40,000 nt of DNA. Source: Prorocentrum cordatum (lineage: Eukaryota > Sar > Dinophyceae > Prorocentrales > Prorocentraceae). The notes under the pieces were generated by a model. The model was given only the letters and a program-made list of their open reading frames with translations, searched no databases and was not told the origin of the DNA. Numbering within the stretch: position 1 is the stretch's first letter; each line of letters starts with the position of its first letter. A program made the translations under genes and the position numbers. The stretch covers positions 17,501 to 57,500 of the forward strand of contig CAUYUJ010003880.1 in assembly GCA_963575745.1 (NCBI GenBank), read 5' to 3'. This document shows, in pieces, positions 26,581 through 35,658 of this stretch.

Positions 26581-27163
26581 GACGGCGGGGGGGATGAGAG
26601 GGCGAGGGCGGCGTGGGCCGCGAGGAAAAGTGGGCATGGGAATGGTACTACTGACGTAGTATTACTATGCTGCTTATCTGAAATATGACACCTTGAGCCG
26701 CAGCCCGCTCCCCCCCCCGCCAGCTACATCTATCCACCACTTGCAGCCGTGTGTGGAAACGTAGAGGACCAGCTGGAGGAGGGGGATGGGGAAGTGGAGG
26801 GGGATGGGGATGAAGGAGAGGGGGGGTGGGGTGGCGGGCGAAGGATGTCGGAGCGCGACCTGGTCTGGCCGTGGGACCACCAGCAGGCGCGCCTGGCCGA
26901 CGTCCAAGACGTCGAAGCCGCTCCGCTGCAGACGGTGTCCAGCGGAGGCTGACGCCTTTGACGTGCCCACCCCAGCCACCCCTATTGCCAATTGTGTCCT
27001 TCGCCTTCTCCTTCCCCTCTCCATCTTCGAACATCCGTCCTCGAAGTTCGTTCCTCGAAGTTCGCCCCAACGTGTTTCTCCTCCTCCTCCTCCTCCTCTT
27101 CCCGTCGGGTGTTGCCGACGGTGTCCCTCGCCCGAAATGCAGGGCAACCCTCTCGAGGCCGAC
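26581..27163. other. Intergenic, no gene recognised
   Basis: A mixture of C-runs (26707-26720), a GGGGATGGGGA tract (26780-26840) and more complex DNA at 26850-27160. A minus-strand frame across it has no motif. Two near-copies of the word CGTCCTCGAAGTTCG / GTTCCTCGAAGTTCG lie at about 27031-27064. Confidence 0.45.
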
Positions 27164-27223
27164 AACATCACCACCGCCATCATCACCGTCACCATCACCA
27201 TCACCATCACCATCACCATCAGT

Positions 27224-27257
<34 letters not shown>

Positions 27258-27318
27258 CCACCATCATCATCATCATCATCAGCATCAGCATCAGCATCAG
27301 CATCAGCATCAGCATCAG

Positions 27319-27356
<38 letters not shown>

Positions 27357-27428
27357 GCATCAGCATCAGCATCAGCATCAGCATCAGCATCAGCATCAGC
27401 ATCGCATCAGCATCAGCATCAGCATCAG

Positions 27429-27498
<70 letters not shown>

Positions 27499-27508
27499 GT
27501 CATCAGTG
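27164..27508 (+). repeat. CAT / CAG / CAC triplet array
   Basis: (CATCAC)n at the left, long (CAT)n and (CATCAG)n blocks in the middle, and a pure (CAT)n block of about 80 bp at the right. Phase is broken once near 27402. Open frames of poly-His, poly-Ser/Ile and poly-Asp are artefacts. Confidence 0.95.
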
Positions 27509-27515
27509 GGGGGCC

Positions 27516-28400
27516 TTGCTGGATTTTGGGTCAGAAATTGTATCGTGGGGGGTCCCAAAAAGAACAGAGTTCTCGTGGGGTGGGGGTGCTGGGGCGTGGT
27601 TGGGGGCGTGGTGGCGGGCGTGGTGGGGGGCGTTGTGGGGGGCGTTGGCGGGTTGTGGGTGAGAGATTGTAGCGTGGGGGGTCCCAGGAACAGAGCTCTC
27701 GTGGAGTGAGGGCTCCGGGGCGTGATGAGAGGCGTCTTGGGGGGCGTGGTGGGGGGCGTGGCGGGAGGCGTTGGTGAGTTTTGGGGGAGAAATTGTAGGG
27801 TAGGGGGTCCCAAGAACAGGGCTCTCGTGTGGTGGAGGTGCCGGGGCGTGGAGGGGGGGCGTGGCGGGGAGCGTGGTGGGGGGCGTGGTGGGGGTTGTGG
27901 TGGGTTCCGTGAGTGGGGGTGCTGGGGCCACGATGGGGACGCTGGTTGGTCTTGTGCGAGTTATTTGTGGTGGGGGATCCCAAGAACGGAGGTTCTGTGG
28001 GTGGTGGTGTCGGAGACAGGAGGGGGGCTCTGGTCGGTTTTGGGCGAGAAGTTGTCCGGTGGGGGGGGGCCCGAGAACAGAGGTTCCGTGGGTGGGAGTG
28101 CCAGGGCCAGGAGAGGGGCGTTGGTTGGTCTTGCGCGAGAAATTGCGCGGTGGGGGGTTGGGGCAAGGAGGGGGGCGTTGGTCGGTTTTGGGCGGGAAAT
28201 CGTGCGGGGGGGGTCTCAAGAAGAAAAGGTCTGTGGGCGGGGGTGTCGTGGCGATGGGGGGAGGCATGGGTCGGGCCAGAACTTGCCGTGTGGGGGTCCG
28301 AAAAAAACAAAAAAACTGAACTCTCGTGGGTTGGGGATTCTGGGTCGTGGTGGAGGTGTGGTGGGGGCGCGGTGTTGGTCGGAGTCGGTTCAACCCTGGG
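27516..28400 (+). repeat. G-rich minisatellite, about eight variable units
   Basis: The unit core is GGTTTTGGGCGAGAAATTGT..GGTGGGGGGTCCCAAGAACAGAG.TTCTCGTGGGTGGGGGTGCCGGGG with heavy variation. Cores start near 27523, 27650, 27775, 27945, 28034, 28123, 28173 and 28270. Unit length varies from roughly 50 to 170, mostly because of GGGGCGTGGTGGGGGGCG filler. Long frames on both strands are repeat artefacts. Confidence 0.7.
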
Positions 28401-28727
28401 ACAAGGTCGGATGCGGGCATGGACCCAAGGACAGGGTCGGATCCGGGCAGGATAGGCTCAGGATTGGTGGCCTCAGGGCCACCCTGGGGGTTCAGGGTGG
28501 TGTTTCTTGCGAGAAGTTTCTTGTGGCCAAACCCTTCTTGCATGGTGTGTTATTTCATGGGGGGTTCGAGGGGATTCCCAGGTCGGTCTCCTTTTCTGAT
28601 TGGCCACGTTTCCTTTACCACCACCAGAAGTAGGAGGGAGACGGATGAGAGCAAATGCGGGTCGGAGTATAGTGGACCGTGGGGGAAGTGGGCGCGACCT
28701 TCGGGGGCAGAGGTGGGGCTTGAGGGC
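28401..28727. other. Transition to the replicase relic, no separate gene
   Basis: 28425-28490 still holds GACAGGGTCGGAT / GGGTCGGATCCGGGC words. The following DNA to about 28727 is unique and continues in the reading frame of the downstream relic, but no conserved word is recognisable. Confidence 0.4.
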
Positions 28728-29796
28728 GCAGGGGGCAGAGGGCAGGAGGAAATGCGAATGGCAGCGGTGGCGCTGGAGGAAGGCAAACAATTGGATCGTT
28801 TGAGGGTGTGTACACGGAATACCATGGTGGATCAGTGCGGACCGTGGTATGTCGGAGTAGCGTTCGCTTTCATTTTCAAGTGCTGCACGGGCATGCCCGA
28901 CATGCCAGAGTTCTTGTAGCGGCCCCGATATCGGCCCACGAAGGAGGCTCCGCGCGTAGAATTACCGCTCTGGGTTCGCATCGCGAGTCGGCGCCTGGAG
29001 AGCCAATTGGCACGCGTTTGGCACTTCGGATTCGCGTCGTGGAATTTTGTTTTTCGGTCTGCTGTAAACCTCAGCAAGACGTGGTTCACGTGCGTGTCGC
29101 GGAACCCAAAAGACGTGGAGTCTCAGATGACCCCGGAGAAAATTAGTGAAGGGGCACAACACATATACAAGGCTTTTGGGGGAAGTACCAGGACGTGAAC
29201 GGTAAGAGGCAGAAGGTCATGGGTGACATGACGAAGGCGCGGTACGTCCCAGGCCTGTGTAAGGCTGCGCACAAGATGTTGGCCAACATCGAGCATGCGA
29301 CGCGGTGGCTTCCGGGGGCGCAGGAGGCACGACGAGTGATGCGATTTGAAACGAACGCGGTCCGAGTGCGTAAGTGGGTGCCGATGTCCGTCACTTTCTC
29401 ACCAAACGAAGGTCATAACTTGGTAATGGTGAGATTGTCGTGCGTGCGACAGCGTAACCCGGTCCACCAAGCTGCGAAGGACGACTGCGGCGATCCAGTC
29501 CGATATCCCGTCCTGGGCAGAGCGCCGAAATATGCTCGCCGCGGATCCGATGGCAAGCGTGGGCGGTTTCCGTGTGACTGTGGACGCGACACTTCGCAAT
29601 TTGTTCGGACCGCGCACTTGCCTGAATTGTCCGAGGTGCAACCACCATTCGAACGTGTCGCCGTGCCAAAAGTTATTTGGTAGCAGCGCCACGCCGGAGG
29701 GTGGAGTGTTCGGCAGGGTGGGCGCGTGTTTCGTCTCCATCGAGGCGCAGAAGTCCACGGGGGCGCTCCATGCGCACTGGCCGCGTGCAGCCTGAT
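28728..29796 (+). pseudogene. Helitron-like (HUH-type) replicase relic, N-terminal region
   Basis: Read in order, the pieces are VDQCGPWYVGVAFAFIFKCC (28829 on, ending with an in-frame TAG at 28917-28919), then same-phase LARVWHFGFASWNFVFRSAV to KISEGAQHIYKAFGG. A one-base phase change in the G-run at 29177-29182 leads to VNGKRQKVMGDMTKARYV, LPGAQEARRVMRFETNAVRV and VPMSVTFSPNEGHNLVMVRL. A second phase change near 29520 leads to GGFRVTVDATLRNLFGP, CLNCPRCNHHSNVSPC, EGGVFGRV and STGALHAH (about 29757-29780). I know this series of motifs from the large anonymous helicase-associated proteins abundant in dinoflagellate genomes. The H-x-H after a hydrophobic residue fits the HUH nuclease signature of Helitron Rep proteins. 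Homology similarity ends right after it. The relic is inactive: one stop, two frameshifts, no helicase. Confidence 0.65.
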
Positions 29797-29934
29797 GGCC
29801 TTGTGGTCGGGCCTGAGAGCCTTGCGCGGTCAAGAACTGTCCCGCCCGAGCCCAGCTCAGCCGAATCATGGGTGATGTTGGGCCTGATCTGGCCGCGTCC
29901 AGCCTGATGGCCCAGTGGTCGGGCCTGATCGCCT
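29779..29934 (+). repeat. 45-nt duplication downstream of the replicase relic
   Basis: TGGCCGCGT.CAGCCTGATGG followed by GTGGTCGGGCCTGA occurs at about 29779 and again at about 29890 with few differences. Confidence 0.7.
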
Positions 29935-30130
29935 TCGCGGTGTCCACGAAGACCTTCCCGGCGCTGCCTCCCGCGAGGTGCCCAGAGGGCTTCCTCAAAT
30001 TGGCGCGTCCGACATGGGTACGGCCGAAAAGGGCGGGTACGATGTTCAGAAGCACGTGTTGTCCGAAGCCAACAGTGGCCGTTGTTGGGCAGTCGTCGTT
30101 CTGCTGTGGCCCGTGGCGGCGCCGACAGCG
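29850..30130 (+). pseudogene. Unclassified mobile-element relic, copy 2
   Basis: Plus-strand partner of the minus-strand segment at 20235-20520. The clearest part is 30013-30130, where one frame reads MGTAEKGGYDVQKHVLSEAN then GRCWAV, against the other copy's DAWDGCRKDGHNAHQLML and GRCWAGG. By eye the DNA is around 70 percent identical over this part. It follows the HUH relic directly and ends at a GGA array. Confidence 0.4.
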
Positions 30131-30150
30131 AGCTTTACTCAAAGCGGACA

Positions 30151-30247
30151 GGCAGGAGGAGGAGGAGGAGGAGGAGGAGGAGGAGGAGGAGGAGGAAGAG
30201 AAGGAGGAGGAGGAGGAGGTGGAGGAGGAGGAGGAGGATCAGCAGGA
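30151..30247 (+). repeat. GGA microsatellite
   Basis: Short purine array, GGAGGAGG with GAAGAGAAGG interruptions, followed by GATGATGATGAGG. Confidence 0.9.
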
Positions 30248-30738
30248 TGATGATGAGGAGGAGGCCTTCGACCCCAATAATTCCGTACCCACCCCGATCG
30301 TACTGTTCAGAAGTTTTCCTTTCCGCGCCAGCGCCCCCTCTCACCACCCACCAGGCCACCCCAGCCCGACCCGAAGGCCCCAGTTTGCCCTCGATTCGCA
30401 TTTTTTTGGTTGGGGGGGGGGCCGGGAAACATGGGAAACAAAAACACGCATGAAGGCCGTATCCCCCCCCCCAAACCCGAAATTCTGGCCTTCGGGCTGG
30501 GTTTGGGGTGGTCTGGCAGGTAGTCACTCTCCCCGCCGCCGCGGGCCGCGGACTCTGCGCCTACGACCGGAGCGGCGCCGCAGAGGAGGGTGGCGCCCGA
30601 GGCGGCGGCGGCGCGGGCGCCGAGCGCACGCACGAGGCGCGGGCCGCCTCCCTCCCTTGCACGGGCGCCGCCACCTCGACCAGTGGCCCGCTTCGAGCGC
30701 AGTGGCTCGACGTGGCCACCACGCCGCTGGGTCGGTAG
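30248..30738. other. Intergenic, no gene recognised
   Basis: Mixed GC-rich DNA. CATTTTTTTGGTTGGGGGGG at 30400-30420 is a homopolymer-rich patch. A GC-dense stretch at 30540-30720 gives Arg/Ala/Gly frames on both strands with no motif. Confidence 0.4.
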
Positions 30739-30875
30739 TGGCTCCTCCTCCTCCCCGTCCTCCTCCTCCCCCTCCTCCTTTTTGACGTTCGACCCAATAA
30801 CGGCGGCAGCCTCCTCCGCCTCCTCCTCTTCCTCCTCCTCTTCCTCCCTCCCTCCCTCCCTCCTCCCCCTGTGCA
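30739..30875 (+). repeat. CTC / CCTC microsatellite
   Basis: (CTC)n at about 30739-30778, a non-repeat gap of 30 nt, then (CTC)n and (CCTC)n at about 30808-30870. Confidence 0.85.
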
Positions 30876-31057
30876 CCGAGAAGTCCTTCGCCAGGGAACT
30901 CGGCGAAGGATTTTTGCGGGTTTCACGTGTCGGGCATTGGGGTGCGATACTCGTTCGAACCTGATTCGCTACTTTTCTGGGTGCACGAAATTATTGCGAA
31001 GGCCTTACGGCCGGTGCCGCCGACCCTGTAGACGACGAGGGTGAAAGGGATGGGGGG

Positions 31058-31612
31058 GTGCAGCTGGAGGAGGAGGAGGAGCGGCAGGAGGAGGAGAAAG
31101 GGGTGCGTCGGTCGATTTCTTCTCGCTTGTCTCCTGTCGCCGTGGCTTATCCTAACTGAGAGAGGGAAGAGGGTGAGGAGGAGAAGGAAGAGGAGGGGGG
31201 GTAGGAGGAGGAAAAAGAGGAGGGAAACAGAGGAGGAGGATAAGGAGGAGGAGGAGGAGGAAAATGAAGAGAGGACGAGAAATAGGAAGAAGAGGGAGGT
31301 CAGGAGGAAGAGGAGGAGGATAAGCAGGAAGAACAGGAGGACGGAACAAAAATGATGAGGAAAAGGAGAAGAAGGATCATGAGGAGGAGGGGGAGGAGGA
31401 GAGGACGGAGGAGGAGGAGGAGCAGCAGTAGTAGAAGGAGCAGGAGGAGGAAGAGAAGGGGGACAGATGAGGAGGAGGAGGAGGAGAGGAGGAGGAGGAA
31501 GCGGAGGAGGAGGAGGAGGAGGAGGAGGAGGAGGAGGAGGAGGGGGAGGGGGAGGGGGAGGGAGGGAGGGAGGGAGGGAGGGAGGGAGGGAGAGGAGGAG
31601 GAGGGGAGGACC
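31058..31612 (+). repeat. GGA-derived purine array with decayed centre
   Basis: (GGA)n with many A-rich interruptions at 31058-31440, cleaner (GGA)n at 31465-31545, then (GGAG)n at about 31548-31595. Poly-Glu/Arg/Lys frames are artefacts. Confidence 0.9.
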
Positions 31613-32166
31613 CTCTTGGAGCCTTGGTGGGGGTGTCCTTAGAGAGCTCCTGAGACGTCTAGGAGGCTTCTTGGATCGTCTTGGGGCCATATTTGGCGTG
31701 TTGGGCCGATCTTTGAGCGGCACGGGGCTCTTGTGGGCAATCTTGGGAGCCATCTTCGGCATTATGGGTTACTGAACACGTATCTGGGTGGCAACCCCCC
31801 CCAGGACCCCCCCGGGACCCCCCCAGGACCCCCCCCCGCGGGAAGGGGCTTCCCTTCGACTCCAATACGACGTTGTACAATTTCGCTTTGGATGGCACGC
31901 TTGAGGAGGGCCCAGGGAAAGGGACTGGGGACAAGGGATACGGCGAGGAGACGACTTGGACGACGACGAAGACGAGAACTCGAACGGAGAAGTCCCTCGC
32001 ACACGCCGACAGGGTCGGCGGATTTTTGGCTGGTGGTCCTGAAGTGCGGTGGGGCGACCTAACCTTGGCCCACTTTCTTGCAGCCCCCGCTCCCCCCACC
32101 TCGCCCCCCCTAACCTTCGCATGCCCCCCTCTTGTGGCGGAGGGGCGGGTGGGATATTGCTTGGGT
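31613..32166. other. Inverted spacer words, then intergenic DNA
   Basis: 31613-31770 carries spacer-family words in inverted orientation (TCTTGGGGCC, GTCTAGGAGGCTTCTTGG). 31795-31850 is C-runs with GGACC words. The rest to 32166 shows no recognisable gene. Confidence 0.45.
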
Positions 32167-33493
32167 AGGGGGGGGCGGGGCGCCGACCGTCCGCGGCCGC
32201 GGCATTGGCCGAGGCAGCCGCGGGCAGAGGCCGCGCCGCAACCGGGTCCTGGCGGCACTTGCTTTCATCAGCGTGCCTTTGCTTCTCGTCGCACCTCCTT
32301 CTGACTGACCGCCGCCCCGGGCCACCATGGCTCAGGCCAGGGGTGGCCTCGGTCTTTGAGCCGCGTGTATTGCCACGCATCAGTCCCATCTCATGTTCCG
32401 CTCGTCGCCCGTCCCATGTGCTGCGGCCCGCCCAGCTTACCTAGGTGCCAGCGCTCCCCACTTCAGCAATGCGGCAACCGCAGCATAAAGGGGCGGCGGG
32501 CTACTAGGTCGCCAGTTGAGAAGGGAAGGGGGACGCGACCGTCGACGGACGCGGCGTTTGCCGAGACCGCCTCGGGCAGAAACAAAGTTGCAACCGTATG
32601 CTGCCGCTACCTCCATCCACTTGTGTGCCTGTGTTTCTCGCACTGGCTCTTTTCAATCGTCAACCGCCGCCGCCCAGGATGGCGTTTGCTGGGGTGGCCG
32701 TAGTTTTGCGCCGCGCCCATGGCCGCGCAGTGTTTTCACTCCACCCTACGCTCGCCAGCTGGCTTCCACCCCCCAACTCCTACTCAGCCTGCCCACCGGG
32801 CGCAACCCACTTACGGGAGGGGTGGAGTTGGAGGCGGTCACGGGCCATTGGACGGTGGTTTTGGGAGGGTAGAGGAACGCGGCCGTCGACGGCCGCAACG
32901 TTGGCCGAGACGGCCGCGCTTAGCAGCCACGCTGCGCTCATATTTCTGGCGTTACTTGCCTCAATCAGCGTTTCGCGTTCCTCGCCATACTTACCTCCAG
33001 TCGTCAACCGCCGCCTGTCAGCGTGGCGTTGGCCAGGGGGGGCCGCGGTCCCTGCGCTGCGCCTAGCTCCGCGCAGCTTTCCCACCCAACCTCTACGCTC
33101 GCCAGCTGGCTTCGCAGTCGGCAGCCGCTGCAGTGAGGAAGTTTCCCTTCGGGGCACGGGTGTCGGGGCGGCTTCATTTGGAAAGGTCACCACCACGGAA
33201 GGCGTAAAACCTCCCTCACGCTCGTTGGAAGCCCCAGGCGGCCCCCAGTCCCACGTGCTGGGAACCCGACGCCTGCTTGCAGGTGAGGGGTTAGCCTGTG
33301 GAGGGGGGGCTCCCGTGAGCAGGGGAGAGGACCTTGCGCCTTCCACCCTGGTGAGCGTGGACCCGCTGGCAAAGCCAACGCCTCGGAAGGCTCAGGCCTC
33401 CCCCGCGCTCGGTGGGACCCAGGCCCACGCACTGGGTTCTTACGCCTGCTTGCAGGCGGGGATTCCCGTCGTTGGATGTTGGGGTTCCCGTTG
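32167..33493 (+). repeat. Complex repeat, copy 1, with internal ~350-nt subunits
   Basis: Three degenerate subunits start near 32167, 32524 and 32871. Each has ACCGTCGACGG / GCCGTCGACGG, a GGC.TTG.CCGAGAC.GCC segment, a CACTTG/ACTTG...CTTT/CGTTCTCG segment, and GGC(G)TTTGCTGGGG-like words before CTACGCTCGCCAGCTGGCTT (the second and third). From about 33120 a different module follows, with GCCTGCTTGCAGG twice (about 33272 and 33447). From about 32427 onward it is repeated at 38927-40000 at about 95 percent identity by eye. Open frames across it are inconsistent between the two copies, so I do not call a gene. Confidence 0.75.
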
Positions 33494-33814
33494 GGGTTCC
33501 CATCGGCACGGGGAGATGCCCTCGAGCCTTTTCTGCGCCGCTCCGCCACGCAGCTCGGGCCGCTCCGCTTGCGCAGCAGCACGCCGCCGACCTCCTCCTG
33601 CCTGCTTCCCCTTCCGATGCCTGCCGGATCATGCTTGCCGAATGCCCTCTTTTCTCGTCTTCCTTCGTCTGCTGTCGCGGCCAAGTGAAGCTGCTCATCA
33701 CCCAGCCGGCGTGAACAACCGCCTGGCTCACCAGTTTGAGTTCCATTCCCCAAGGCCGAGGGCCCCGAGGGGGGCTTCGGGGGGGACTTTCGTGCTCTCA
33801 GGGTTTCAGGCATT
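33494..33814. other. Intergenic, no gene recognised
   Basis: Mixed sequence after the point to which the second copy can be followed in this window. It may still belong to the same repeat, because the second copy runs out of the window. Confidence 0.35.
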
Positions 33815-33943
33815 CAGGCGGTGGAGGAGGAGGTGGCGGACGCCGAGGCGGAGGAGGACGGGGGGGAGGCGGAGGAGGACGAGGAGGAGGAGGAGAAGGA
33901 GGAAGAGGAGGACGAGGAGGAGTGGGGGGAGGAGGTGGAGGGG

Positions 33944-33975
<32 letters not shown>

Positions 33976-34036
33976 AGAGGACGAGGAGGACGTGGAGGAT
34001 GTGGAGGAGGAGGAAGAGGAGGAGGAGGAGGCGGAA
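33815..34036 (+). repeat. GGA / GAC purine-rich triplet array
   Basis: (GGA)n with (GAC GAG)n near 33950-33985. The frame gives poly-Glu/Asp and is an artefact. Confidence 0.9.
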
Positions 34037-34039
34037 TAG

Positions 34040-34817
34040 TACAAACGGTTCATAATGATCATACGATGGGTAACACCAATACTCACAATAGTACGAATAA
34101 GAATGAACGTACTTTACCACTCATCATACTGCACATGCAGACGGCGAATACTACTAAGAAGGGAATGCGTACGACTAGTAGTAATACTACCCATGACATG
34201 AGTAAGATGAGACATGCAAGTGCTACGAACAAGAGAAACTAAGCTGCCTGGTACGAACAATAATCATACCAATGAACTAATCACACGAATACGAATACGG
34301 ACAATACCCCGAACAGTATTACGAATAGGAGTACGAAGGATACGACTCAAACTATTAATACCCTTTATCATGAGTTCACGAATCGCCAGAATATTCACAC
34401 GACCACAGCGAACATTCGTACTAATAATAATCTTCCTAGGAGGACATCACGTATCACTACGATCACAAACAATGATCATTGTAGTAATACTACTCATGAT
34501 GATACGACTGCTGCTGCCACTACTACTACAATTACTACGAATATATATAAAACTACGGATACGACTGCGAATGACAATCTCGTCAGAATAATAATAACAT
34601 TAACGGTATGCCGTCCCATGACAACACAACGAAGGCGAAGAGGAACATTGATATTTATAACAGTAGTCTCACGAATAATGATTTGAACACGACTCATCAT
34701 AATGATAGCAGTAATAGCACACATGATAATTCATTGATTACTACTAAGGACAGGGCGTAATGCGACGACTACGAGTACGAGTACGAGTACGAGTACGAGT
34801 ACGAGTACGGCTACCAT

Positions 34818-34856
<39 letters not shown>

Positions 34857-34889
34857 CACTACTATTACTACTACTACGACTACTACTAT

Positions 34890-34921
<32 letters not shown>

Positions 34922-34971
34922 TTATTACTACTACTACTACTACTACGACTACGACTACGACTACTACTACG

Positions 34972-35014
<43 letters not shown>

Positions 35015-35341
35015 TTACTACTACGGCTACTACGACTACGCATAATATTACGGCATCGAATGCTAATGACAATCCACTAAGAATACGAATGACATTCACA
35101 ATCTGCCTATCCATCCCAATACAAAGAAGACGAAGTGGAGCACTCATACTTATAACACTCGTCGTAGGAATACTGGTTTGAATGCGACTCATTAAAATGA
35201 GAAGATTCAGGGCACGCCGAATCATACACTGATTACGACTAAGAACAAGGAGTAACGCGACGACTACGACTACGACTACGACTATTAGTATTTCTACGAT
35301 TACTGCTACCACTACCACTACCACTACCACCACTACTACCA

Positions 35342-35394
<53 letters not shown>

Positions 35395-35405
35395 GCCACT
35401 ACTAC
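34040..35405 (+). repeat. Decayed TAC/ACG/AAT triplet array with higher-order duplication
   Basis: The two ends of the span differ: 34815-35040 and 35280-35405 are nearly pure (TAC)n, while 34040-34760 is the same triplet language much diverged (ACGAATACGA, ACTAATAATA). A ~240-nt diverged segment at about 34555-34795 is repeated at about 35048-35285, both running AATGACAATC ... TATAACA ... TTTGAA.....CGACTCAT ... GCGACGACTACGA, at roughly 70 percent identity by eye. The composition is AT-richer than all flanks. Open frames are artefacts of the triplet rhythm. Confidence 0.8.
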
Positions 35406-35439
35406 GACCAGTGGAGAACCGGAAGAAGTACCATTACCG

Positions 35440-35658
35440 ATGCATGTGCCCTACCCGATCTCGCCGACCCAGCCGGCGATGGAGACCCAGGAGGACCCCT
35501 ACCTTGTGCGGCAGGCGCCTGCATCAGTGATGCAGCCAGCGACTACGGCGACGTCAACCAGCCCGAGCGCAGCTCAGACCGAGGTCGTCATCATCGAGGG
35601 GACACAGCCCGAGTCCGACGTCAAGAACCCACCGCGCAAAGAGGCCCGCCAGAAATGA
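35440..35658 (+). CDS. Short Pro/Thr/Gln-rich N-terminal frame
   Basis: 72 codons, beginning HVPYPISPTQPAMETQED and ending PPRKEARQK. The open phase continues upstream through SGEPEEVPLP into the triplet array, so the Met at 35440 is only the first plausible start. The TGA at 35656-35658 overlaps the ATG of the next frame (ATGA). This may be the real N-terminus of the element's protein joined to the next frame by a phase change, or an ORF1-like leader. No domain is recognised. Confidence 0.35.
   Translation: MHVPYPISPTQPAMETQEDPYLVRQAPASVMQPATTATSTSPSAAQTEVVIIEGTQPESDVKNPPRKEARQK

Noticed and set aside
25838-26688. Poly-Glu, poly-Arg and poly-Pro/Ser long open frames
   Set aside because: They follow the GGA/GAG array on both strands in all frames. 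This is an artefact of a triplet microsatellite.
26786-27813. 300-380-codon frames with poly-His, Ser/Ile or Asp/Met/Leu tracts
   Set aside because: They are produced by the CAT/CAG array, and the flanking parts carry no recognisable domain.
32598-34055. 485-codon plus-strand frame
   Set aside because: It crosses a satellite-like repeat and a GGA array. The second copy of the repeat (39098 on) does not keep the same frame, so no conserved protein is implied.
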